Source: Gammaproteobacteria bacterium 39-13
GTDB lineage: Bacteria > Pseudomonadota > Gammaproteobacteria > Berkiellales > Berkiellaceae
Assembly (NCBI GenBank): GCA_001898235.1
Contig: MKTN01000020.1
Location: 1 to 64,000, forward strand
Direction: 5' to 3'
Length of the DNA stretch: 64,000 bases
Shown here: positions 7,415 to 15,457 of the stretch, piece by piece
Layout of the letters: every line of letters starts with the position of its first letter
Position numbering within the stretch: position 1 is the first letter of the stretch
Notes under the pieces: model-generated
What the model was told of the DNA's origin: nothing
Seen by the model: the letters and a program-made list of their open reading frames with translations, nothing else
Database searches by the model: none
Program-made: the position numbers and the translations under genes

Positions 7415-9223
7415 ATGAAAGTTGAGCTCACAAAAACACAAGTAGTTAATGAAGGGGATGCCATTCCTAAAAAGCTTGGCGCCTTTATTAAAATGTTTTT
7501 GAAACGACATCCATGGTCATTGGTAATGTTTTCAATATTTGTCTTGTATGAAGCATTCATACCCTCGGTGAATGCTTATTTGTTGAAAATGATTATTGAT
7601 GGGGTGCTCTCAACAGTAAACCAACTAAACTTATTATTAGCGGCTATTATTGTTCCTGCCGTTCTATATGTTTGTGTTCAGATTTTTATGAATATTATCT
7701 ATAGTTTTTATAGATATGTCCATTTGCAGTTTTATCCCAAAATAAAATCTGATATAGCAGGCACCACTTACCATTATCTGTCTCAGCATTCTTATCGCTA
7801 TTTTAATGATCATTTTTCGGGCAGCTTATCGAAAAAAATATTTGATTTATGTATTGGTGTGGAAGCTCTATTGCAGATTGCGACCCATTCTATTTTACCT
7901 AAAGTGCTAGCAGTATTATTTTCTTCTATCGTATCGTACACAGTACATCCACTATTTGGTGTGATGCTTTTTTTATGGGCAATTACCTATATTAGCTTAT
8001 CCTATTTAATGTCATATCACTCTGAACGGCTTTCTTATGCTACGTCAGAGGCTGGCAATGCCATGAATGGAAAATTGGTAGATAGTATTGTTAACATGAT
8101 GAGTGCAAAGCTTTTTGCCAATTTAAAGCATGAAGAAGCAGTTGTTTTTAATTCAATAAATAACCTAATGGAAAAAGATAGAGCCTTGCAATGGTATTTA
8201 TTGAAAGCCAATTGTGTGCAGGGAGTTTTAATAGCGATTTTAATCGCAATGATGCTAGCCGGCTTGGTATATGGACGAGTGCACAATATTGTTACAGTGG
8301 GTGATTTTGCCTTGATTCTGACATTGTCTTCAGCCATAGCAAACAATATTTACAACATTGGTGAAGAAATTCTTCGTTTTGCAAAAGAAGTGGGAAACTG
8401 TCGACAAGCACTGAATATTATTGTTGAACCGCATGAAATCCAAGATAAACCTCATGCTGTTGAGCTTAAAGTGCCCAAAGGGAAAATTGTCTTTGATAAT
8501 GTGCAGTTTCAATATCAAAATGCCGAGCCATTGTTTGAAAATAAAACCGTTACCATCGAACCTGGGCAAAAAGTGGGTTTAGTAGGTCATTCTGGCGGGG
8601 GAAAATCAACGTTTGTAAATTTAATATTAAGGTTATTTGAGGTTAATAATGGCCGTATCCTGATTGATGATTGTGATATTAAAGACGTAACTCAGCAAAG
8701 TTTAAGGATGAATATAGGAATGATCCCACAAGATCCCTCTTTGTTTCATCGTACTTTATTTGAAAATATTCAATATGGTCAAACTGAAGCAACTGAAGAT
8801 GAAGTCATAGAGGCTGCGAAAAAAGCGCACGCCCATGAGTTTATTAAAAATTTACCGCAGGGATATGGTGCTTTAGTAGGTGAGAGAGGGGTAAAGCTTT
8901 CAGGCGGCCAACGCCAACGCATTGCAATTGCCAGAGCTTTTCTTAAAAATGCACCTATTTTAATTTTAGATGAGGCAACAAGCCAGCTAGATTCAGTCAC
9001 TGAAAAATATATACAAGAAAGTCTATGGACATTGATGCAAGGAAAAACGACCTTAGTGATTGCCCACCGTTTATCAACACTGCTACATATGGATAGGATC
9101 CTCGTTTTTGATAAGGGAAAAATTGTAGAAGACGGGACACATCAAGCATTATTAGAGAAAAATGGTTTTTATGCCGAACTTTGGCGAGCACAAGTCGGTG
9201 GATTTTTATTAGATAGAGAATAA
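7415..9223 (+). CDS. ABC transporter, fused membrane and ATP-binding domains (exporter type)
   Basis: This is a 602-residue half-transporter. About residues 30-330 form a six-helix type 1 exporter membrane domain and residues 355-595 an ATPase domain. The Walker A motif is GHSGGGKST, the Q-loop lies in IPQDPSLF, the signature is LSGGQRQR, Walker B is PILILDEAT and the switch is VIAHRLS. No N-terminal C39 peptidase is present, so it is not a classical double-glycine processing exporter. It should act as a homodimer in the inner membrane and export a lipid, drug or peptide. The 64-residue peptide encoded immediately upstream is a candidate substrate by position only. Confidence 0.9.
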   Translation: MKVELTKTQVVNEGDAIPKKLGAFIKMFLKRHPWSLVMFSIFVLYEAFIPSVNAYLLKMIIDGVLSTVNQLNLLLAAIIVPAVLYVCVQIFMNIIYSFYRYVHLQFYPKIKSDIAGTTYHYLSQHSYRYFNDHFSGSLSKKIFDLCIGVEALLQIATHSILPKVLAVLFSSIVSYTVHPLFGVMLFLWAITYISLSYLMSYHSERLSYATSEAGNAMNGKLVDSIVNMMSAKLFANLKHEEAVVFNSINNLMEKDRALQWYLLKANCVQGVLIAILIAMMLAGLVYGRVHNIVTVGDFALILTLSSAIANNIYNIGEEILRFAKEVGNCRQALNIIVEPHEIQDKPHAVELKVPKGKIVFDNVQFQYQNAEPLFENKTVTIEPGQKVGLVGHSGGGKSTFVNLILRLFEVNNGRILIDDCDIKDVTQQSLRMNIGMIPQDPSLFHRTLFENIQYGQTEATEDEVIEAAKKAHAHEFIKNLPQGYGALVGERGVKLSGGQRQRIAIARAFLKNAPILILDEATSQLDSVTEKYIQESLWTLMQGKTTLVIAHRLSTLLHMDRILVFDKGKIVEDGTHQALLEKNGFYAELWRAQVGGFLLDRE

Positions 9224-9494
9224 ATTTTTCCTGATTAAATGACTGGATATTGTCAGTGTCTCTTTCTGCCAACACAATAAGTAAGATCCATAATCAGGTT
9301 ATTACTTCTAAAAAAAGATACTACCTTGGTATAAAAAGCTGAAAAAACCAAGAAATAAAAGAAATTTGAGAACGTGGTATAACCCTCTGCTTTTAATAGG
9401 TGAATGTCCCTCATTTAAATTGAATGTTACTATTTAGTTTCGTATTATGATAGATAGTAAGATAGTGTATTTAAAAGTGTAACGTAAACATTCA

Positions 9495-10502
9495 ATGAAA
9501 AAACCATTTGATAGTTATTTGGAACATGTAGTTAAGCCTGAAAATCAATCATGTTTTGATGGAAAGCGGTTTTATAATTTATGGCACCATCAAATTCCTT
9601 CTAAAGGTCGCGCAGCGCTTTTAAAATGGAAACTCACCCAAAAGAAAAATTTTTGGCCTAAACATATTGCTAATACTGAGATCCCACAACTGCCGGATAA
9701 TATTGAGACAGATGAGTTATATATTACCTTTATTAACCATTCTACTGAACTTATTCAAGTGCAGGGACTGAATGTCTTAACGGATCCCTTGTTTTCTAAA
9801 AGAACGAGTCCTGTTTCATGGTTAGGACCTAAAAGGGTTCGAGCGCCTGGTATGATTTTAAAAAATCTCCCTCCCATAGATGTTGTGATAATTAGTCATA
9901 ATCATTATGATCATATGGATTTACCCTCTTTAAGAGCATTGAAACATAAAGATGATCCGCTTTTTATCGTTCCTTTGCAGAATGCCTATATTTTGAATAA
10001 AGTAGGTATCACAAAAATTATAGAGTTAGATTGGTGGCAAGAACATGTTATCAATGAAAGTAACACTATCATGGCTGTACCGATGCAACACTGGTCGCAA
10101 AGGACTTTTTCCGATATCAATAAATCTTTATGGAGTGGATTCTCATTAACCTTAGGTGAAATCAAAATCTTATTTGCTGGAGATACAGGATATGGCCAAC
10201 ATTTTAAATTGATCAGAGATAAGATTGGTAAGATGGATGTCTCTTTGCTTCCCATAGGAGCTTATGAACCACGGTGGTTTATGAAAGGCAGCCATCTTAA
10301 TCCTGAAGAAGCCGTGAAAGCGCATATAGATCTAGAGAGCACTTTAAGTATTGGAATGCATTTTGGAACTTTTCAATTATCTGATGAAGGTTATGATGAT
10401 CCTGTTATACATCTACAAGAAGCTTTAAAAAAGCATCAAATCTGTGAAGAATATTTTTTAGCGCCAACAAATGGAAGAACAACGTATTATAAAAAAAATT
10501 AG
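9495..10502 (+). CDS. Metallo-beta-lactamase-fold hydrolase, NAPE-PLD/UlaG-like
   Basis: The 335-residue protein has the HxHxDH zinc motif at residues 135-140 (SHNHYDHMD), preceded by FINHSTELIQ and VLTDPLFSKRTSPVSW. The latter is characteristic of the family including N-acyl-phosphatidylethanolamine phospholipase D and bacterial RomA/YfiL-like proteins. Later metal ligands are visible in FAGDTGYG and MHFGTF. It is cytosolic with no signal peptide. A lipid phosphodiester or related substrate is likely but unproven. It is monocistronic and convergent with the PRPP synthetase-like gene 14 bases away. Confidence 0.85.
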   Translation: MKKPFDSYLEHVVKPENQSCFDGKRFYNLWHHQIPSKGRAALLKWKLTQKKNFWPKHIANTEIPQLPDNIETDELYITFINHSTELIQVQGLNVLTDPLFSKRTSPVSWLGPKRVRAPGMILKNLPPIDVVIISHNHYDHMDLPSLRALKHKDDPLFIVPLQNAYILNKVGITKIIELDWWQEHVINESNTIMAVPMQHWSQRTFSDINKSLWSGFSLTLGEIKILFAGDTGYGQHFKLIRDKIGKMDVSLLPIGAYEPRWFMKGSHLNPEEAVKAHIDLESTLSIGMHFGTFQLSDEGYDDPVIHLQEALKKHQICEEYFLAPTNGRTTYYKKN

Positions 10503-10516
10503 TCTTGAAACTTTTA

Positions 10517-11410
10517 TTAAATCTTAAAAGGCATCTTTTTAAGACAATCTAGAATTAAAACAGATACATCAATTGTATTAGAGGGATGGTCAATCGTGTT
10601 GCAAGTAATAATCTTTTGGGCGCCAGCTGATAAAATATTTTTATACGCTTCATTTGAAAAAACAGCATGAACTCCAATGCAAATTGGATCTTTCATTTTT
10701 ATTTTTTTTAAATATGTAATAGTTTCAATAAATGTTGTTCCGGTTGATATAATATCATCAACTAATATCGGGGTGAGTTCTTGATAATTGCTAAAATTAG
10801 GGAACTTAATTTCAACTTGTCTATCTCCATGACGTATTTTTTCCAACACTGTATAAGGAATATTTGCAATATTCGCAATTGCTGCCACCCATTGTTCGCT
10901 TTCGCTATCAGGCCCAATAAGCAAAGGTGAAGAAACATTTTTTTTTATCCAGCTGGTAATCAATTCTGTTGTATGTAAGACATGAGAAGAGCATTTATAA
11001 ATTTCGTTGAGAGTGTGATATCTATGTAAATGCGGATCTATCGTAACTATCCAATCAATGCAATCTGACAATATTTGCGCGAAATATTTTGAGGTAATAG
11101 CTTCTCCTGGTGAAAATTGACAATCCTGACGCATATAGGGTAAATAAGGAATAACCAACCCAATGCTTTTAGCACCATACTCTTTTGCCGCCTTTAAGGA
11201 AAATAACAACGATAGAAATTTTTCATTAGGTCGATTTAGGAAAGCAATAAAAATAATATCCTTATTTTTAATTTCAGAATTGAATTTAACATAAGACTCA
11301 TGATCAGGAAATTCCCGAACAACTATATCACCGATAATAAATTGATTTGAATACTTGAGTTTTTCTAAAAAGGTTGGAGGGCAGTAGAGCGGAAAAAGTA
11401 AAGATTTCAT
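10517..11410 (-). CDS. Ribose-phosphate pyrophosphokinase-like protein
   Basis: This 297-residue member of the PRPP synthetase family has the ATP/phosphate region TIDPHLHRYHTLNE, GPDSESEQW and the PRPP-binding loop ILVDDIISTGTT. It is slightly shorter than the usual 310-320 residues. PRPP synthetases convert ribose 5-phosphate and ATP to PRPP and AMP. Its ATG overlaps the stop of the upstream phosphorylase (ATGA arrangement), indicating translational coupling. A paralogue dedicated to this cluster, rather than the housekeeping Prs, is likely because of the context. It is the last gene of the minus-strand cluster. Confidence 0.85.
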   Translation of the reverse strand: MKSLLFPLYCPPTFLEKLKYSNQFIIGDIVVREFPDHESYVKFNSEIKNKDIIFIAFLNRPNEKFLSLLFSLKAAKEYGAKSIGLVIPYLPYMRQDCQFSPGEAITSKYFAQILSDCIDWIVTIDPHLHRYHTLNEIYKCSSHVLHTTELITSWIKKNVSSPLLIGPDSESEQWVAAIANIANIPYTVLEKIRHGDRQVEIKFPNFSNYQELTPILVDDIISTGTTFIETITYLKKIKMKDPICIGVHAVFSNEAYKNILSAGAQKIITCNTIDHPSNTIDVSVLILDCLKKMPFKI

Positions 11411-12915
11411 GGTGATTTTCCAAATTCAAATATTTCCCGTCCCGTTGATAAAAAATTAATTGCATAATTTAACTCGCCTTTCGTTTCGGAGTGAATGATA
11501 AATAAAGGATCTCCAACATTCACTTCTGTTCCAACAGGAGCAAGTAGCTCTATTCCTGCTGCTTTTGTTGTTGGAGCGCCAGCAAGTTTAGCAATTCTAC
11601 TTAAATATCGATTATCAGTGGCAATTACTTTCCCTTTCTTTTTTGAGCAAATCGTTTTTACATGCTTGGCCGTTGGAGGGGGGAAGAAGCCTCCTTGTGC
11701 ATGACAAATAGCCTGGAATTTTTCCCAGGCCTGACCAGAATTTAAAATGCTTTCTGCCAATGCATAGCCCATACCCTTATGAACTTGTGGGGAGAACTCC
11801 AATACCTGACCCGCAAGCATGACTGCGCGCTCTCTAAGGCTTTGCGGAGCATTCGGATCTCGTTGCAAAACAGATAATACATCTTTGGCCTCAAGCGCAG
11901 GTCCAATGCCTCGTCCTACTGGTTGTGTTCCATCCGTAAAAACAATTTGTATTTCAATTCCAATTATTTTGCCTATGGTTTCAAGATAGTTTTTTAGTTC
12001 ATTAGCTGAAGAAGTGGTTCGTATTTTGACGGTGGGACCAACGGGGATATCAATTACAGCATGCGTTGAACCTGCAGCAATTTTTTTAGATAAAATTGAA
12101 GCGACTAATTGTCCCATGCTGTCTAAAACTAGAGCTCGTTCAATTCGAATAAGGATATCATCTGCAGGGCTTAAATTGACTGTACCTCCCCAAACTATGC
12201 ATCCATTTTCTTTTTCTACCACTTTTCGCATAGCATTTAAGTTAAGATCTACTGGTGCAAGTACTTCCATCGTATCTGCTGTGCCTGCTGGAGAAGTAAT
12301 TGCTCTAGAAGAAGTTTTAGGAATGATTAACCCAAATGCTGCAACAATAGCTACTACAATCGGGGTAGTGCGATTTCCAGGTAAACCACCTATACAATGT
12401 TTGTCAACAATTAAATCATTCTCCCATTTTAGCTGATTACCCGTTTCAATCATGGATTCAGTTAAATATAAAATTTCATCTTTTGAGAAATGTCCATCAG
12501 CAGTTGCGGCTAAAAAAGCTGAAAGATGAATATCGGATAAAGAACCAGCAATTACATCTTGAATAATTTCCTTTATTTGACTTTTATCGAGTGTACGGCC
12601 ATAAATTTTTCCCCGAATGTAATCAAGGGAATTTAAATGCGGAGGATGAAACACCTGAACATCATCCCCGGGAGATGCATTTAGAAGCTCCCATGCATAA
12701 ACAGAAAGACTTGCTTCATGTGATGTTAGGAGCTCAGATTCTATTATATTTAAGGTAGCTAAGATTGTTCCATTTTTATGTACAATTTTAACACGGGCAG
12801 GAACTTCAAATCCCTCTGAGCGACACACATGACAATTTCTTCTCATGTAAATGACAGCTTCTTTGTAAGCATTTATGCCAAGATAAACTAGTTTTAAAAC
12901 GTTACCAGTCTTCAT
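11407..12915 (-). CDS. AMP phosphorylase / thymidine phosphorylase family protein
   Basis: The 502-residue product belongs to the pyrimidine-nucleoside phosphorylase/AMP phosphorylase superfamily. It has an N-terminal beta-barrel extension of about 90 residues as in archaeal AMP phosphorylases, then the helical domain, KHCIGGLPGNRTTPIVVAI and KTSSRAITSPAGTADTMEV, which bind phosphate and substrate. DeoA proteins are usually near 440 residues and lack the extension, so phosphorolysis of a nucleotide (AMP to adenine and ribose 1,5-bisphosphate) is the better guess. Pairing with a PRPP synthetase supports nucleotide salvage. Its start lies two bases from the stop of the nuclease gene upstream. 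Confidence 0.85.
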   Translation of the reverse strand: MKTGNVLKLVYLGINAYKEAVIYMRRNCHVCRSEGFEVPARVKIVHKNGTILATLNIIESELLTSHEASLSVYAWELLNASPGDDVQVFHPPHLNSLDYIRGKIYGRTLDKSQIKEIIQDVIAGSLSDIHLSAFLAATADGHFSKDEILYLTESMIETGNQLKWENDLIVDKHCIGGLPGNRTTPIVVAIVAAFGLIIPKTSSRAITSPAGTADTMEVLAPVDLNLNAMRKVVEKENGCIVWGGTVNLSPADDILIRIERALVLDSMGQLVASILSKKIAAGSTHAVIDIPVGPTVKIRTTSSANELKNYLETIGKIIGIEIQIVFTDGTQPVGRGIGPALEAKDVLSVLQRDPNAPQSLRERAVMLAGQVLEFSPQVHKGMGYALAESILNSGQAWEKFQAICHAQGGFFPPPTAKHVKTICSKKKGKVIATDNRYLSRIAKLAGAPTTKAAGIELLAPVGTEVNVGDPLFIIHSETKGELNYAINFLSTGREIFEFGKSP

Positions 12916-12916
12916 T

Positions 12917-14272
12917 TTATAAGGTAAAAGTTTGGGTGTAACTAGGTATGATGCATTTCCAATGCAATTGATTTTCGATCCTTTCTTTTAAAGAAAGTAA
13001 AGCGCTAGGCTCTCCATGGATGAGAAATACAGATTTGGGCTTATGTTTAAAATGAGATAACCAATAAAGCATTTCTTCATAATCTGCATGGGCTGACATA
13101 TTATCTAAACATTCAACTCTAGCATTAACAGGGATCATCTTTCCGTGTATTTTTATTTCTTTTTCACCTGCAATCATTCTTGCGCCACGTGTTCCTCCAG
13201 CTTGAAATCCTGCAAATAAAATGGTATTACGTTTATCAGGGGCAAACGCCTTCAAATGATGTAAAATGCGTCCACCGGTAGCCATGCCACTTGCTGAAAT
13301 AATAATGCTTGGCATAGATAGGGTATCAAGCTGTTTAGACTCTTCAACATTTGAGATGTAGGTTGCCGTTTGAGTAACTTTTTCACATTCTTTTTGACTT
13401 AGCCGATGTTCTCCAACATATTTTTCTAAAAGGCCAGTTACTTTCGTTGCCATGGGGCTATCAACAAACACGGAGAGATTAGGAATAGCATGTTTCATTT
13501 TAAGCTGATGAATATAATACAGAAGTGTTTGTGCTCTTCCCACAGTAAACGCTGGGATCAGTAATGTTCCACCACGTTTTGCAGTTGCTTGAATGATATC
13601 TTTTAATTCATCGTACGGGGACTTTTTTTCGTGTAAGCGATCTCCATAAGTCGATTCTGCCACTAGATAATCTGTTTGCTCGATGATAGCAGGTTCTGCA
13701 ATAATTGGATCATTTCTGCGTCCTAAATCACCAGTAAATATAATTTTTTTACCCTCAACCTTTAATTCGAGGATAGAAGCGCCTAAAATGTGCCCGGCTG
13801 GATAAAATGTAAATTGACAACTTTTATCTAAGATAGTAGGAGTATTGAATTTAATTGCAACAAACTGTTTTAATACTTTTTCTGCTTCAACTTTTGTATA
13901 TAAAGGTAATGCGATTTTATGTTTTGAATAACCATATCTATTGGCACGAAAAGCATCTTCTTCATGGAGATGACCACTATCTGGCAGTAATATTGAACAA
14001 AGATCCTTAGTACCTTCAGTGGCGAAAATTGGCCCGCGATAGCCATTTTTCATCAATAGAGGTAAATAACCTGAATGATCGATGTGGGCGTGGGTTATGA
14101 TAACTGCATCAATTTTTTCAGGATCAATAGGCAGCTTATTCCAATTTCTAAGCCGTAATTCTTTGTATCCTTGAAATAATCCACAATCAATGAGAATTTT
14201 TTTTGAATCATAACTTAAAAGATATTTTGCACCGGTAACAGTTTCGGTTGCACCTAAAAAAGTTAATTTCAT
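12917..14272 (-). CDS. Beta-CASP metallo-beta-lactamase nuclease (CPSF73/YSH1-like RNA-processing exonuclease)
   Basis: The 451-residue protein has the zinc motif HAHIDHSGYLP (residues 61-70), GDLGRRNDP, ESTYGDR and the beta-CASP signatures ISASGMATGGR, MSAHADYEEM and FLIHGEPSALLSLKERI. This is the COG1236 type of predicted RNA exonuclease or endonuclease. It is cytosolic. It directly precedes, with a two-base gap, the nucleotide phosphorylase. RNA breakdown feeding nucleotide phosphorolysis is an attractive pathway inference. Confidence 0.9.
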   Translation of the reverse strand: MKLTFLGATETVTGAKYLLSYDSKKILIDCGLFQGYKELRLRNWNKLPIDPEKIDAVIITHAHIDHSGYLPLLMKNGYRGPIFATEGTKDLCSILLPDSGHLHEEDAFRANRYGYSKHKIALPLYTKVEAEKVLKQFVAIKFNTPTILDKSCQFTFYPAGHILGASILELKVEGKKIIFTGDLGRRNDPIIAEPAIIEQTDYLVAESTYGDRLHEKKSPYDELKDIIQATAKRGGTLLIPAFTVGRAQTLLYYIHQLKMKHAIPNLSVFVDSPMATKVTGLLEKYVGEHRLSQKECEKVTQTATYISNVEESKQLDTLSMPSIIISASGMATGGRILHHLKAFAPDKRNTILFAGFQAGGTRGARMIAGEKEIKIHGKMIPVNARVECLDNMSAHADYEEMLYWLSHFKHKPKSVFLIHGEPSALLSLKERIENQLHWKCIIPSYTQTFTL

Positions 14273-14295
14273 AAACTCTCTTCCAAGTATTTATA

Positions 14296-15351
14296 TTAAG
14301 GAGTTATTGCAACTTTAATGACCCCGTCGCGTTGATTTGAGAATAATTCATAAGCATCTTCAATTTGATCTAAAGAAAATCGGTGCGTTACTAAATTTGT
14401 TAAGTTAACACGCCCAGAACGAATAACGCTAATTAAGCGGCGCATTCTTTCTTTTCCGCCAGGGCAGAGCGTTGTTACAATTTTATGATCACCTAATCCT
14501 GCAGCAAAAGCATCTACTGGTAATGATAATTTACCTGAATAAACGCCAAGACTTGATAAAATGCCACCTGGTTTGAGTGCGCGCAGGCAACTTTCAAAGG
14601 TTTTTTGGGTTCCTAATGCTTCAATAGCAACATCCACCCCTTTGCCATCGGTATGCTTCATAATCTCTTCTATAGGATCAGTTTTAGAATAATCGATGAC
14701 AATATCAGCTCCTAATTGTTTTGATACTTCTAATCTTTTTGTAATGTTATCTACAACAATTATTTTGGTTGCGCCTTTTAGCTTTGCACCTGCTGTTGCG
14801 CAAAGTCCAATCGGTCCTTGTGCGAAAATGACTACGGTGTCCCCAATTTTAATTTGTCCACTTTCTGCACCACTGAATCCAGTACTCATAATGTCTGGAC
14901 ACATCAGAACCTGCTCATCTGACAGTCCATCAGGTACGGGGGTAAGATTAGCCATGGCGAAAGGAACAAGAACATATTCGGCCTGACATCCGTCAATTGT
15001 ATTGCCAAAGCGCCATCCACCAATTGCCTGTCCACCACATTGTGAGAGATGGCTATCTAAGCAGGAGTAACATTGTCCACAAGGTGTAATTGCACCTACG
15101 ATAACCCTTTGTCCTATTTGATAGCCCGTGACACCAACTCCAAGCTCATGGATGATGCCGACTGGTTCGTGTCCTATAATCCTTCCGGGAGCAACTGGAT
15201 ACTCTCCTTTAAGAATATGAACGTCAGTTCCGCATATTGTGGTAGTGGTTACCTTAATGAGTGCTTCTCCAGGGCCAACTTTAGGAATTGGCTTTTCTTG
15301 CAATGCAATTTTCCCTGCTTTAACAAACACTGCTGCCTTCATTGTTTTCAT
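14296..15351 (-). CDS. Zinc-dependent alcohol dehydrogenase
   Basis: This medium-chain dehydrogenase has the catalytic zinc residues in TTICGTDVH and GHEPVG, structural-zinc cysteines in CGQCYSCLDSHLSQC, and the NAD(P)-binding segment FAQGPIGLCATAGAKLKGA. I took the ATG at 15351, which follows GAGGTGG, instead of one 17 codons upstream with no ribosome site. The ATG three codons further in (MKAAVFVKAGK) is also possible. It likely interconverts an alcohol and an aldehyde with NAD. The neighbours suggest a fermentative or low-oxygen role. Confidence 0.88.
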   Translation of the reverse strand: MKTMKAAVFVKAGKIALQEKPIPKVGPGEALIKVTTTTICGTDVHILKGEYPVAPGRIIGHEPVGIIHELGVGVTGYQIGQRVIVGAITPCGQCYSCLDSHLSQCGGQAIGGWRFGNTIDGCQAEYVLVPFAMANLTPVPDGLSDEQVLMCPDIMSTGFSGAESGQIKIGDTVVIFAQGPIGLCATAGAKLKGATKIIVVDNITKRLEVSKQLGADIVIDYSKTDPIEEIMKHTDGKGVDVAIEALGTQKTFESCLRALKPGGILSSLGVYSGKLSLPVDAFAAGLGDHKIVTTLCPGGKERMRRLISVIRSGRVNLTNLVTHRFSLDQIEDAYELFSNQRDGVIKVAITP

Positions 15352-15457
15352 AACCACCTCATTTTTTTCTAGCAGAGACGGATCGGTTAGGTTTATATTC
15401 ATAAATTAAGAATAGACAAGATACACCAAGCGAAGCTAGAATTCGAAAGAAGTATAT

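Noticed and set aside
9224-9494. Possible small RNA or gene between the ABC transporter and the metallo-hydrolase
   Set aside because: The 271-base gap shows no clear terminator, frame or conserved structure; nothing could be supported.
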